The notes: generated by a model from the sequence alone, not told the origin. A stretch of 64,000 nucleotides of DNA from Pseudomonas gregormendelii (GCF_017114825.1 NZ_JADEVO010000018.1:47057-111056); one strand, 5' to 3'; positions 46,854-55,919 are shown, numbered from the stretch's first letter. Numbers and translations are program-made.

Positions 46854-47675
46854 ATGTCCGTTCCCGAGTACGAAGTGTTCGCCATCCGTGTCGGTGCCAA
46901 TGCCCAGCGCACGGCCCGGGAGAATTTTCTGTACGACGCCTGCTGTGGTGATCCGAACGCGCCGATGCCGCTGGATTATTACTTCTGGGTGATTCGCCAT
47001 GAGCAACGCGTGATCGTGGTGGATACCTGTTTCCAGCCGGCCACTGCGGATCGGCGCAACCGTCAGATGTATCGCCTGCCGGAAGAGTCCCTGCGCCAGC
47101 TGGGGATTGATCCGGCACAGGTCGACAACCTGATCCTGACTCATCTGCACTGGGACCATGCCGGAAACCTGGGTTTGTTTCCCAAGGCCACCGTGCATCT
47201 GCAGGAGGCGGAACTGCGCTTCTGTACCGGGCCGAAAATGGCCCATCGCACGGTGAACAAAACCTACGAGGTCGATGACGTGATGTCGGCGCTGCCGCCG
47301 CTGTTCGAGGGGCGCATGCGTTTGCACACGGGTACCGTCGAGGTCGCCGCCGGCGTGACCCTGCATCCGGTGGGCGGGCACACGCCGGGCAGCCAGGTGG
47401 TGCGGGTCAATACCCGGCGTGGGTGGATTGTGCTGGCTTCGGACGCTGCGCATTTGTGGGTGAACATTCGCCAGCGCAGTCCGTTTCCGATTATCGATGA
47501 CCTGGCGCAAACGCTGGAAGCCTTCAACGAAATCGAGCGTCTGGCGGACGGCGAGGAGCACATCATCCCTGGCCACGACCCCCTGATCGCCGAGCGTTTT
47601 CCGCATTGGAATGATGACCCGCACATCATTTGCCTGCATGAAAACGCCCTGGGGCTGCACCCAAACCCGAGCTGA
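46854..47675 (+). CDS. Metallo-beta-lactamase-fold hydrolase (N-acyl-homoserine-lactonase family)
   Basis: A 273-residue MBL protein. The zinc motif H97-x-H99-x-D101-H102 (T-H-L-H-W-D-H-A-G) is perfect, with G-G-H-T-P-G-S near 173, the Asp in A-S-D-A-A and a final G-H-D. Relatives include AHL lactonases (AiiA/AttM) and other lactone/ester hydrolases. As the last gene of the cluster it may open a lactone intermediate, give self-protection, or quench AHL signals. AGGAG is 9 bases upstream. Confidence 0.88.
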   Translation: MSVPEYEVFAIRVGANAQRTARENFLYDACCGDPNAPMPLDYYFWVIRHEQRVIVVDTCFQPATADRRNRQMYRLPEESLRQLGIDPAQVDNLILTHLHWDHAGNLGLFPKATVHLQEAELRFCTGPKMAHRTVNKTYEVDDVMSALPPLFEGRMRLHTGTVEVAAGVTLHPVGGHTPGSQVVRVNTRRGWIVLASDAAHLWVNIRQRSPFPIIDDLAQTLEAFNEIERLADGEEHIIPGHDPLIAERFPHWNDDPHIICLHENALGLHPNPS

Positions 47676-47729
47676 AATACAACTCCTACGGGGTACGTAT
47701 ACATCCCGGGGATCTCCAGCAAACAGGCT

Positions 47730-49151
47730 TTACTTCTGGTTTTTCAGGAGTTGGCCCAGGGTCGCCAGCGCCTCCTCAATCCTCGGCGTAAACGGCGCGC
47801 CACACGCGATTCTCAGGCAGTGCCCAAACCCCGGCCCATTGGAAAAGATATCCCCAGGCAAAATCTGAATACCCACCTTCAACCCCTCATGAAACAAACG
47901 CATCGACGCATACCCAGGCGGCAGTTCCACCCATAACAGGGTGCCGCCCTGCGGCTCGGTCACGCGGGTGCCTTGGGGAAAGTGGCGCAGGATCGCGGTG
48001 CGCATCGCGTGGCGCTGCTGGGTCAGGGTGTTCCTCAGTCGGCGCAGGTAACGCTCGTAGGACGGTGTCTTCATGAACGCACTCACCGCCAACTGCGACA
48101 GCGCCTCACATCCCCTCGACTGGCTGTGCTTGAGCATCTCCACCCGGTCGTGCCAGCGGCCGGCACTGATCCAGCCCAGGCGCATCCCCGGCGCGAGGGT
48201 CTTGTTCAGCGAGGCGCAGTAGATCAGGTTGTCGCTGCGGTCCCAGTGTTTCAGCGTGGACAACGGTTGCTCGGTGTCTACCAGGTCGCCGTAGGTGTCG
48301 TCCTCGATCAGCACCGTGGCGTGCTCGGCGCACAGTTGCACCAGTCGGGCCTTGTGCGAGTCGGGCATGATGCTGCCCAGGGGATTTTGCAAATTGGGTA
48401 TCACGATCACGGCGCGGATCGGTTCAGAGCCGCGCAGCAATTGTTCCAGGGCGAACAGATTGATCCCGCAGTGCGCCGCTGCCGGCACCTCGCACACCCG
48501 CAGATTAAGGCTTTCGAGAATCTGCAGCAGGCCGTGGAAGGTTGGCGACTCGACGGCAACCGTATCACCGGGCTGGGTGACGGCGCGCAGGGCCAGGTTA
48601 AGCGCCTCGGTGGCGCCGTTGGTGATCACGATCTGCTCGGCGCTCAGGTGGGTTTTGCTGGTCAGGGCGCGGCGAGCAAGGATGTTGCGCAGTGCGAGGT
48701 TGCCGCTGGTGGGCGCGGTGGTGCCCAGCAGCTGTTGGTTCTGACGCAACGCCTTGACCATGTGGTCCTGCAGGGTCTTCAGCGGGTAGAGCTGGGGTGC
48801 GCAATAGGGGTTGGCGAAATTGACCTTGATCGTCGCTCGCTGGCTGGCCTTGAGCACCGAAGACACCTGTTGGTGAATGCCGACATAGGCATCGGCAGCC
48901 AGCGGTGCCGGTGGCAGGGGGTGCGGCAGGGGTTCCGGCTGGCGAATATAGTTGCCCGAGCGCGGGCGCGCCTCCAGCACCCCCTGACCCTCCAGCTCCC
49001 GGCACACCTGCACCGCCGTCGACAGGCTGACTGCGTGCTTCTCCATCATCAGGCGGATGGACGGAAAGCGTTCGCCGTTTTTCAAGGTGCCGCTGCGGAT
49101 CGCGTCGAGGTAGTGATTGGCTAACTGACGGTACAGGGGAAGTGTGTTCAT
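47730..49151 (-). CDS. Second MocR-type GntR/aminotransferase regulator
   Basis: A 473-residue MocR protein: GntR winged helix at about 1-75 (Y-R-Q-L-A-N-H-Y-L-D-A-I-R-S-G) and an aminotransferase-like domain with PLP Lys in A-S-L-N-K-T-L. The ATG at 49151 has GAGG 5 bases upstream; an open frame to 49223 has no family match. It converges on the cluster's last gene and may be unrelated to it, or a second regulator. Confidence 0.88.
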   Translation of the reverse strand: MNTLPLYRQLANHYLDAIRSGTLKNGERFPSIRLMMEKHAVSLSTAVQVCRELEGQGVLEARPRSGNYIRQPEPLPHPLPPAPLAADAYVGIHQQVSSVLKASQRATIKVNFANPYCAPQLYPLKTLQDHMVKALRQNQQLLGTTAPTSGNLALRNILARRALTSKTHLSAEQIVITNGATEALNLALRAVTQPGDTVAVESPTFHGLLQILESLNLRVCEVPAAAHCGINLFALEQLLRGSEPIRAVIVIPNLQNPLGSIMPDSHKARLVQLCAEHATVLIEDDTYGDLVDTEQPLSTLKHWDRSDNLIYCASLNKTLAPGMRLGWISAGRWHDRVEMLKHSQSRGCEALSQLAVSAFMKTPSYERYLRRLRNTLTQQRHAMRTAILRHFPQGTRVTEPQGGTLLWVELPPGYASMRLFHEGLKVGIQILPGDIFSNGPGFGHCLRIACGAPFTPRIEEALATLGQLLKNQK

Positions 49152-49253
49152 GCAGGCCTCAGCAGTTGCACCACTGAGGTCTGGGCTGGACAGTGAGTAG
49201 ACGCTCCCCGCAGGCGGACCCATGGTGCTCGAGGGTTAAGGGAAGTGTTAGTG

Positions 49254-49273
49254 CTGTTTCGATACTGGAACAG
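49254..49273. promoter_or_regulatory. Inverted repeat upstream of the second MocR gene
   Basis: CTGTTTC, six bases, GGAACAG: a 7-bp inverted repeat with one mismatch, about 100 bp before the mocR ATG. Candidate autoregulatory site. Confidence 0.4.
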
Positions 49274-49302
49274 TAGTCGCGGACTTGCCTGAATCGCAGG
49301 CA

Positions 49303-49331
49303 ATAAAAAGCCCCGCACAAGGGCGGGGCTT
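49303..49331 (-). terminator. Terminator for the gene at 49492
   Basis: On the minus strand: AGCCCCGC, six-base loop, GCGGGGCT, then TTTTATTG. Confidence 0.8.
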
Positions 49332-49491
49332 GGGAGAAACACGAGCTGGCGAAAGAGCCTGTGGCTTGCTCGCGCTTGAGTGGGCAGCACTCACAAAAGA
49401 AGCGGTGCTGCCACTATTCCGCGGCCGCTACGCAGTCCAGGGGGAGCGAGCTCCCGCCCCACGGGGAGGGCGCTGCGCTGCGGGAGGTGTG

Positions 49492-50196
49492 TTACTGGGC
49501 AGCGATGCTGAAGCCATCGAACGCGGTCTGTTGCTGCAGCGCAGTGATGATGTTCTTGCGGTTGACCGCCTGTTCAGTCCCGGCGTTGTCGAGGAAGGTT
49601 TCGCTTTCCAGCTCCGCTTCATCGCCGTCACCGACGAACGCGAAACCGAGGAACTCCAGCGCTTGGCGATCAAGGTTCAGGCGCGAACGCGGCGTGCGCA
49701 GCGGCAAGGTGACGCTCACGCCGTCCTTGCTGATGGTGAACACTTCGACTTCTTTCTTCGCCCGCACGGTCTTGCCCTTGCTGCTGCCCGGATTGCTGAT
49801 GGCCTGATGAGTCTGGTTCAGCACTTTCAGCGCCAGGCCGTAGACGATTTCCTGGAACGCAGGGTCGTCCTTGAAACTGGACAGGATGCGGCTGATCGGG
49901 AACTTGCTGCTGAGGTCTTCCAGTGCCGCGATATCAGCGGCCTCGGCGTCCTTGAGCTGCTTGAGTTCGCCCATCAGTTCGTAGGCCTTGTCATCGTCGA
50001 AGCTGTCGTGAGCCTGGCGGATCGCGGCACGCAGTTCGCGGATCTGGTCGCTTTCACGGGTCGACTGGAACGAGTCCAGGACCATCTCGGCGATGGTCTT
50101 GGCCTGTGGCAGGTGTTGTGAAAGATTGATGGAGTTTTCGTATTCCGCTTTGGACGACAAGGTGACTACGGATTCAGCGGTACTGGAATCGGACAT
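49492..50196 (-). CDS. Conserved protein of unknown function
   Basis: A 234-residue soluble acidic protein with no signal peptide. The N-terminal half (about 20-130) is predicted helical and rich in charged residues, possibly coiled coil; the middle has a basic patch (S-S-K-G-K-T-V-R-A-K-K) followed by a beta-rich tail. I do not recognise a family. It is alone between its own terminator and a REP element, and its codon usage looks native. Confidence 0.7.
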   Translation of the reverse strand: MSDSSTAESVVTLSSKAEYENSINLSQHLPQAKTIAEMVLDSFQSTRESDQIRELRAAIRQAHDSFDDDKAYELMGELKQLKDAEAADIAALEDLSSKFPISRILSSFKDDPAFQEIVYGLALKVLNQTHQAISNPGSSKGKTVRAKKEVEVFTISKDGVSVTLPLRTPRSRLNLDRQALEFLGFAFVGDGDEAELESETFLDNAGTEQAVNRKNIITALQQQTAFDGFSIAAQ

Positions 50197-50333
50197 TGAA
50201 ATTTCACTACTTCTTTTAACTTGGGATGAGGCGAGAAAGCCCGGGGCCTTTTCAGGCCGCCTAATCTATTGGACCGGCGCCGTGTTGTCACGGACGAACA
50301 GGCCAGCGGCCAAAACATCCACCTCGGTGCCCC

Positions 50334-50434
50334 GTAGGAGCTGCCGCAGGCTGCGATCTTTTGATCCTGATCCTGATCCTGGCGGCCCCCACCTAGCCAA
50401 AGATCAAAAGATCGCAGGCTTCGCCAGCTCCTAC
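50334..50434. repeat. Paired REP-type element (family A)
   Basis: Inverted family A pair whose loop contains three tandem CCTGAT hexamers (TGATCCTGATCCTGATCCTG). It reaches the end of the next gene. Confidence 0.8.
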
Positions 50435-50931
50435 GCATGAGTTGCCTTGAGGCCGCGAAACACCTGATAAAACCTGATCGAGCGCCCGCAAAACAGACCG
50501 CTGGCAATCCCGGACGCACAGGCCTTGAGCAACATGACTGGCAGCGTGTTCGATTGTTGCGGGTGAACCTGCGCCTCATAGCCGAAGTAGTAATTGACCG
50601 CAAACAACAGCAGGTAGAGCACCAAGGTCTTGCTGGTGCCGGGCAGGATCAGCCCGGCTCTCGAGGCATCCAGCCTGACGTCCTGGCTGGAAAAAATCAG
50701 CAGTGCAGCGGCGCTGCCCACCAGTACGGCGACCAGCCAGAAGCCCAGCGACAACAACGGATGCAGCGCCAGATTGAGCGAATACAGGGACCAGGCGAGC
50801 AGGATCGGCGGCGTGATCAGCAGCGAGATTTTGCTTTCCCGGGTGGGGGAGAGGGCCTTGATCCCGAAATAGCAAAGCAGCACAAAGAGCGCGTAGACCC
50901 ACGGTGGGGTGTTTTGCAGGGCGTTGAGCAT
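50431..50931 (-). CDS. Inner-membrane protein, function unknown
   Basis: A 166-residue protein with four or five membrane helices (about residues 10-25, 35-55, 60-80, 100-120, 130-150). I recall similar small Pseudomonas and enterobacterial proteins filed under a DUF, with no known role. Its last codons overlap the end of a REP element, so the C-terminus (L-K-A-T-H-A) may have been reshaped by it. Confidence 0.65.
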   Translation of the reverse strand: MLNALQNTPPWVYALFVLLCYFGIKALSPTRESKISLLITPPILLAWSLYSLNLALHPLLSLGFWLVAVLVGSAAALLIFSSQDVRLDASRAGLILPGTSKTLVLYLLLFAVNYYFGYEAQVHPQQSNTLPVMLLKACASGIASGLFCGRSIRFYQVFRGLKATHA

Positions 50932-51047
50932 CTTGACGTGTCCGTGTCGAAAAGCGAGCGTGGATAGTAGTCCTGTCGGGTTCTGTGCATTGGCCTATTT
51001 TCACGCAGGGGGTGAACTATCCGAACGTGTCTTGCCCGCCTTAGAGC

Positions 51048-51079
51048 CCTGTGGGAGCAAGGCTTGCCCGCGATGCAGG
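51048..51079. repeat. Single REP-type element (family B)
   Basis: CCTGTGGGAGCAAGGCTTGCCCGCGAT, one hairpin of the family B type, just downstream of the histidine kinase gene. Confidence 0.7.
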
Positions 51080-51091
51080 CAGCGCGGTCCG

Positions 51092-52606
51092 TCAGACCTT
51101 TCCCGGCGTATTCAGATTCATCGACCGCACCGCCAATTGCGTGGCAACTTCCTCATCCACCGGCAACGAAAACACCAAGGTCGCCCCTTGCCCCGGGACA
51201 TCCAGCAAACGAATCTCGCGGCCATGCAACTGCAAAATCCGCTGCACAATTCGCAACCCCAACCCGCCATCGCGCCGTGCGCCGCCAATATTGAACGGCC
51301 GCAGAAACAACCCCTCACGCAACTGCGCAGCAATCCCCGGGCCGCTGTCACTGACCGTGATCTCGACGAACCCACCCTGCGGCACCAGGCTGATGCTGAT
51401 GATTCCGCCCACCGGCGTATGGCGCAGGGCGTTGTCAAACAGGTTGGTCAGTACCCGCTCGATCAGCCCCAGGTCGGCAAACACCCCGGACACCGTTGGC
51501 GCAAAGTTGGCCTTGAGCTGCACCTGGCGCGCTTCGGCGGTCAGTTCGAATTTCTGGAATATGTCCTGCACCAGGTCGGTCAGGGAAAACCGCTCCAGCA
51601 CGGGCTGCACAAATCCATGCTCCAGCCGCACCAGCTCCAGCAGCGACTGTGCCAGCCCGCCAACCTTGCGGCTCTGATCCAGGGCGATGCCCAGGTAACG
51701 GCGGCGGTCGGCCACGGACAAGGTCGCGTCCTTGAGCGACAAGGTTTCCAGATAACCATGCAACGACGCCAGGGGCGTGCGCAGGTCGTGGGAGATGTTC
51801 GCCACCAGCTCGCGCCGCTCCTGGTCCTGGCGAGTCAGCGAGCGCCATTGTTCGCTCAGGCGCGCCTGCATCTGGCGGAAGGCGGCGTCGAGTACGGCGA
51901 TCTCGTCCTGGCTGGCGGCTTTTTCCACCGGCGCCGGGGGTGTTTGCGGCATGCCATCGATATCGAACTGGCTGACGTTCGCGGTCAGGCGCCTCAAGGG
52001 CCGGGTGATCAGCGAGAAGGCCGCGAGACCGGCAATCAGGCATAACAACGCCACCAGCCCGATTGACCACAGGGCCGTGTTCAGCGCCGCGCTGGTCGCG
52101 CCTTGTTCGGCGAAGCGGTCATGTTCCTCGCCGAGCAGCACTACATAGAGGTAGCCAACCGGCTTGCCATCGACCGTCAACGGCGCGGCACTGAACACCT
52201 TGCGTGTATCGGCGCTGCGCGGGTCGTCGCCCAGTATCGGCAGGGCATCGCCAGCGAGCAGGCGCTGGATGGGCGCCAGGTCCACCTGCTCGCGGCGAAT
52301 CCGACCCTCGGGTGCTGCGCTGCCGACAACCCGGCCTGCAGGGTCCAGCAGGTACACCTCGACGCTGGGGTTCACCAGCATCAACTGGCTGAACAGGTTG
52401 CGCACCGCATCGGGCATCAGGCCCTGGCTGTTCATCAGCACCGTGTCATTGGCAATGTGTTGCGCCAGGTTTCTCGACAACCCTTGCACCACCTCCTGCT
52501 CATGGATCTGGTTGGCGCGCACCTGCATCCACGCCGACGTGCCGCAGCACACCAGCAGGAGCACGGCGAACACCAGTGACAGGCGTTGTGTCAGGGTCAG
52601 CTTCAT
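51092..52606 (-). CDS. Two-component sensor histidine kinase
   Basis: A 504-residue inner-membrane kinase: helix 1 (about 8-25), a periplasmic sensor region of about 140 residues, helix 2 (about 165-185), HAMP linker, H-box N-I-S-H-D-L-R-T-P-L, N-box and G-boxes (D-S-G-P-G-I, D-G-G-L-G-L). The ATG at 52606 overlaps the regulator stop (ATGA), so the two are coupled. The divergent msrB-msrA pair suggests a link to envelope oxidative stress, as HprSR has to MsrPQ in E. coli; that is inference. Confidence 0.9.
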   Translation of the reverse strand: MKLTLTQRLSLVFAVLLLVCCGTSAWMQVRANQIHEQEVVQGLSRNLAQHIANDTVLMNSQGLMPDAVRNLFSQLMLVNPSVEVYLLDPAGRVVGSAAPEGRIRREQVDLAPIQRLLAGDALPILGDDPRSADTRKVFSAAPLTVDGKPVGYLYVVLLGEEHDRFAEQGATSAALNTALWSIGLVALLCLIAGLAAFSLITRPLRRLTANVSQFDIDGMPQTPPAPVEKAASQDEIAVLDAAFRQMQARLSEQWRSLTRQDQERRELVANISHDLRTPLASLHGYLETLSLKDATLSVADRRRYLGIALDQSRKVGGLAQSLLELVRLEHGFVQPVLERFSLTDLVQDIFQKFELTAEARQVQLKANFAPTVSGVFADLGLIERVLTNLFDNALRHTPVGGIISISLVPQGGFVEITVSDSGPGIAAQLREGLFLRPFNIGGARRDGGLGLRIVQRILQLHGREIRLLDVPGQGATLVFSLPVDEEVATQLAVRSMNLNTPGKV

Positions 52607-53319
52607 GGCTGGTCCTCTTGCGCCGCGAACTTGTAGCCACGGCCCCACACCGTGAGGATGCGCACGGGCTGCGCCGGGTCGGCCTCGATCTTGGCCCGCA
52701 GGCGATTGATGTGAGTGTTCACCGTGTGCTCGTAACCCTCGTGGCTGTAGCCCCACACCGCATTGAGCAAGTCCATGCGCGAGAACACCTTGCCGGGCTG
52801 GCGGGCGAAGAAGTACAGCAAGTCGAACTCCCTGGGCGTGAGGTCCAGGCGCCGACCATCGAGGGCGACGTCGCGGGTGATCGGGTCAATGGAAAGGCCA
52901 TCGAGGCTCAGGCTGCCGGCGTCCATTTTCAGGTTGCGCGCCATCGCATCCACTCGCCGCAACAGCGCCTTGACCCGCGCCACCAGTTCGAGCATGGAAA
53001 AGGGCTTGGCCAGGTAATCGTCGGCACCCAGCTCCAGGCCCAGGATCCGGTGCATTTCACTGGAGCGGGCGCTGGTGATGATGATCGGCGTGTAGCGCGC
53101 CATCGCACGGGCGCGACGGCAGATTTCCAGCCCGTCGACCCCGGGTAGCATCAGGTCGAGGATCAGCGCATCCCAGCCTCCCTGCTGCAGCATGCGCATG
53201 CCTTCGTTCCCGTCCGCGCAGTGCACCACCTCGAGATGTTCATCACGAAGATGCAGGCAGATGAGGTCGGCAATATGCAGGTCGTCCTCGACCACCAGGA
53301 CGCGTTTGGTCTGTTCCAT
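52603..53319 (-). CDS. OmpR-family response regulator
   Basis: A 238-residue regulator. The receiver domain has E-D-D near 11, phospho-acceptor Asp in L-I-L-D-L-M-L-P near 55, Thr/Ser switch I-I-I-T-S-A and Lys in L-A-K-P-F. The C-terminal winged helix ends with L-x-T-V-W-G-R-G-Y-K-F. Start at 53319 (M-E-Q-T-K) with AGGA upstream; the in-frame ATG at 53370 would add an unrelated leader. Divergent from msrB over a 151-bp gap. Confidence 0.92.
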   Translation of the reverse strand: MEQTKRVLVVEDDLHIADLICLHLRDEHLEVVHCADGNEGMRMLQQGGWDALILDLMLPGVDGLEICRRARAMARYTPIIITSARSSEMHRILGLELGADDYLAKPFSMLELVARVKALLRRVDAMARNLKMDAGSLSLDGLSIDPITRDVALDGRRLDLTPREFDLLYFFARQPGKVFSRMDLLNAVWGYSHEGYEHTVNTHINRLRAKIEADPAQPVRILTVWGRGYKFAAQEDQP

Positions 53320-53470
53320 CAAGCTTAATCCTTCAGCGCGGTGTGCGTAGTGTGCGGGTTTTTCGCCCATCGAGTTATCACGATTTATTTAACTCTCCGT
53401 GAGGATTTGGCGATCACACTCAGCCTAGGCTGTGTTCCATGAAAGGCCCCCTGGATTTTTGGAGACGAGC

Positions 53471-53995
53471 ATGTTTTCACGACGACAGTTTCTCGTAGCG
53501 AGCGGCGGGCTGGGGGTTGCAGCCCTGGCGATCGGTGTATTGCCGACATTTGCCGGGCGCTGCTCATTCATTGGCGATTTCATTGGCGATGCCAATGCCG
53601 CAGAGGTCTTCGAAGTGACGCACAGCGACAGTGAATGGCGCGCCCTGCTGAGCGACGAGCAATACGAAATCCTTCGCGAAGAGGGCACCGAGCGCGCCTA
53701 CAGCAGTGCGCTGAACGATGAGCACCGGGACGGTACGTTCGCCTGTGCCGGTTGTGACCTGGCGCTGTTTTCATCGGCCACCAAATTCGACAGCCGCACC
53801 GGCTGGCCGAGTTTTTGGGCGCCGCTGGACAACGCGGTGGGCATTCGTCAGGACCGTTCATTCGGCATGGTGCGCGAGGAGGTGCACTGCCGAAGATGTG
53901 GCGGTCACCTGGGCCATGTCTTCGATGACGGGCCCAAACCCACTGGCCAGCGTTACTGCATGAACGGCCTGGCGATGAAGTTCACGCCGGCTTGA
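53471..53995 (+). CDS. msrB: Exported peptide-methionine (R)-S-oxide reductase
   Basis: A 174-residue MsrB with a twin-arginine-like leader (S-R-R-Q-F-L, then a hydrophobic stretch), so it should act in the periplasm. Zinc Cys pairs C-A-G-C and C-R-R-C-G-G-H-L-G-H, and the catalytic Cys in R-Y-C-M-N-G near the end, are present. It repairs methionine-R-sulfoxide in envelope proteins. GGAGACGAGC precedes the ATG at 53471. msrA follows 24 bases later. Confidence 0.93.
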   Translation: MFSRRQFLVASGGLGVAALAIGVLPTFAGRCSFIGDFIGDANAAEVFEVTHSDSEWRALLSDEQYEILREEGTERAYSSALNDEHRDGTFACAGCDLALFSSATKFDSRTGWPSFWAPLDNAVGIRQDRSFGMVREEVHCRRCGGHLGHVFDDGPKPTGQRYCMNGLAMKFTPA

Positions 53996-54019
53996 TCTTT
54001 CGTTTCTGGAGCAAGACCC

Positions 54020-54724
54020 ATGAAATTATCCTTCACCTGGCGTCGCACACTGCTGGCCCTGACGGCTGCTGGCGTTATCGGTCAATGCTCGGCCTTCTCC
54101 CTGGGCGCCGAGGACGCAGTGGTCATTCCACCTCCGGCACTCGACCCAACCACCCAGGCCCGCAGTGAAACCGCGGTATTCGCCGGCGGATGTTTCTGGG
54201 GCGTGCAGGGTGTGTTCCAGCACGTCAAGGGCGTGCAAAAAGCCGAGTCGGGATACGCCGGTGGTAGGGCCGATACCGCTCGCTACGAGCGAGTGAGCGA
54301 CGGCGACACCGGGCACGCGGAAGCCGTCGAAGTCACGTTCGACCCGACTCAGGTCAGCTACGGCACCCTGCTGCAAATCTACTTCTCGGTGGCCCACAAC
54401 CCCACCGAACTCAATCGCCAGGGGCCGGACAGCGGCACTCAGTACCGATCAGCGATTTTTACCCGCAGCGGCGAGCAGCAAAAGGTCGCCCAGGCGTACA
54501 TCGCCCAGCTCGACGCCGCGCATTCGTTCAGCAAACCGATCGTGACCAAGCTGGAAAGTTACAACGGTTTCTACCCGGCTGAGGATGAACATCAGGACTT
54601 CCTGACTGACCATCCCACCTATCCCTACATCGTCATCAACGACTTGCCGAAAGTGGCGCAGCTGAAGCAGCTGTTTGCGGATCGATACCAGGAGAAACCG
54701 GTGCTGATCAAGGGCGGGTCATAA
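54020..54724 (+). CDS. msrA: Exported peptide-methionine (S)-S-oxide reductase
   Basis: A 234-residue MsrA with an N-terminal signal sequence (R-R-T-L-L-A-L-T-A-A-G..F-S-L-G-A). The catalytic G-G-C-F-W-G is near residue 55 and the G-Y-A-G-G motif near 80. It is the S-specific partner of the preceding msrB; together they repair both methionine sulfoxide isomers outside the cytoplasm. Two bases separate its stop from the next gene, which is convergent. Confidence 0.93.
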   Translation: MKLSFTWRRTLLALTAAGVIGQCSAFSLGAEDAVVIPPPALDPTTQARSETAVFAGGCFWGVQGVFQHVKGVQKAESGYAGGRADTARYERVSDGDTGHAEAVEVTFDPTQVSYGTLLQIYFSVAHNPTELNRQGPDSGTQYRSAIFTRSGEQQKVAQAYIAQLDAAHSFSKPIVTKLESYNGFYPAEDEHQDFLTDHPTYPYIVINDLPKVAQLKQLFADRYQEKPVLIKGGS

Positions 54725-54726
54725 CC

Positions 54727-55224
54727 TTAGGCCTGCACATCGGTCAGGCGCTTGCCCATTTCGAACGCGCGCATTTCAAACCCCAGTTCTGCATAGAGGC
54801 GCTGCGCCGGCGCGTTGAAGCCCCACACGGTCAAACGCAAATCCGCCGCGCCCTGGTCGAGCGCCCAGGCTTGCGCCTGCGCCATCAATGCGCGGCCAAC
54901 GCCCTGGCCTCTGGCCGCCTGGTCAACACAGACCGAACCGATGCGCCCGACTCGCTGCGGTTGCATCAGCGAGCCCTTCGACTCGGTGACTTGCACGGTG
55001 ATGAAACCCGTCACGGTGGCAGCCTGTTCGGCGAGGAACACCGCCTGATTTTCGCCCTCGAGGCTGGGTCGCCAGAAGTCACTGTCGCGGGCGAAATCCC
55101 CGGTAGAGGGTGCGTAGATGTCCGGCCGGTGCTGGTGGTGCAGGCTGTTGAGTTGCTGGCCCAATCTGCAAATGGCCAGCAAATCCTGGGAAGTGGCTCG
55201 GCGGTAAAGGGTAGGGGATGTCAT
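54727..55224 (-). CDS. GNAT family N-acetyltransferase
   Basis: A 165-residue GNAT protein. The acetyl-CoA loop R-G-Q-G-V-G-R-A-L-M is near 105, preceded by the strand R-I-G-S-V-C-V; the C-terminal A-Q-R-L-Y-A-E-L-G-F-E block is typical. The ATG at 55224 has AAGGA 6 bases upstream. Substrate unknown. Confidence 0.88.
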   Translation of the reverse strand: MTSPTLYRRATSQDLLAICRLGQQLNSLHHQHRPDIYAPSTGDFARDSDFWRPSLEGENQAVFLAEQAATVTGFITVQVTESKGSLMQPQRVGRIGSVCVDQAARGQGVGRALMAQAQAWALDQGAADLRLTVWGFNAPAQRLYAELGFEMRAFEMGKRLTDVQA

Positions 55225-55385
55225 TGGCTGTCCTTGGCGTGTTGATGAAGCGAGATGCTCGACGCAGACACTAAACATCGTCGCTCTCCATGTCGATCAT
55301 GTCCCCGGGCAGACTAGTGCATGCCGGGCTTGACTGGCTACTGCTTGCCCCATCGCTGCATGGCGCATCGCCTACCAAGCCAAAA

Positions 55386-55640
55386 TCAGTAGTGATACCG
55401 GCACATCACAACCCGAAGCTCTCCGTCCTCAACCGCGTACACAAGGCGATGTTCTGCGGTGATTCGCCGTGACCAAAAGCCGCTCAAATTGTGTTTGAGC
55501 GGCTCAGGCTTCCCAAGTCCGGTGAAACGCTCGCTCTGAATTGATATGATCAGCAGGTTGATTCGCTTGAGGCCTGCCTTGTCATTGTGTTGGAACCACA
55601 GATAGTCGTCCCAACCTTCAGGAGTGAACTCGATATTCAT
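55386..55640 (-). CDS. yoeB: Txe/YoeB-type toxin
   Basis: An 84-residue ribosome-dependent mRNA interferase. Matches the YoeB pattern: W-x-D-Y-x-W-F-Q near 10-16, G-x-G-K-P-E-P-L-K near 42, S-R-R-I-T-x-E-H-R-L-V-Y near 56 with catalytic Arg and His, and the final C-R-Y-H-Y. It overlaps the antitoxin gene by four bases (ATGA), the usual coupling. Confidence 0.95.
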   Translation of the reverse strand: MNIEFTPEGWDDYLWFQHNDKAGLKRINLLIISIQSERFTGLGKPEPLKHNLSGFWSRRITAEHRLVYAVEDGELRVVMCRYHY

Positions 55641-55891
55641 TCTTCAATGAGTTGCCTGGCTTTGGTTTTTCCTGCGCGCAAACTGCCGATCGATTTGATC
55701 AGGCGCTCGGCATTGGCTGGAGAGCGCAGTAAATATGCCGTCTCCTCCAAAGCGTTGTATTCCGCCAGGGACATCATCACCACCGGCTCACCTTTTTGAC
55801 GAGTCACCAGCAGTGGAGCACGGTCTTCGTTCACTCGATCCATTGTTTCGGCCAAGTGCGCTCGAGCTGTCGTATAGTTGATGGTTTGCAT
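55637..55891 (-). CDS. yefM: YefM/Phd-type antitoxin
   Basis: An 84-residue antitoxin: DNA-binding N-terminal half ([31 protein letters not shown]) and a flexible C-terminus that blocks YoeB. The ATG at 55891 follows GAGGA by 8 bases; the open frame extends to 55945 without support. It should repress its own operon with the toxin. Confidence 0.94.
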   Translation of the reverse strand: MQTINYTTARAHLAETMDRVNEDRAPLLVTRQKGEPVVMMSLAEYNALEETAYLLRSPANAERLIKSIGSLRAGKTKARQLIEE

Positions 55892-55919
55892 ATTGTAGTC
55901 CTCGCCTGAAGCAAAGAAC

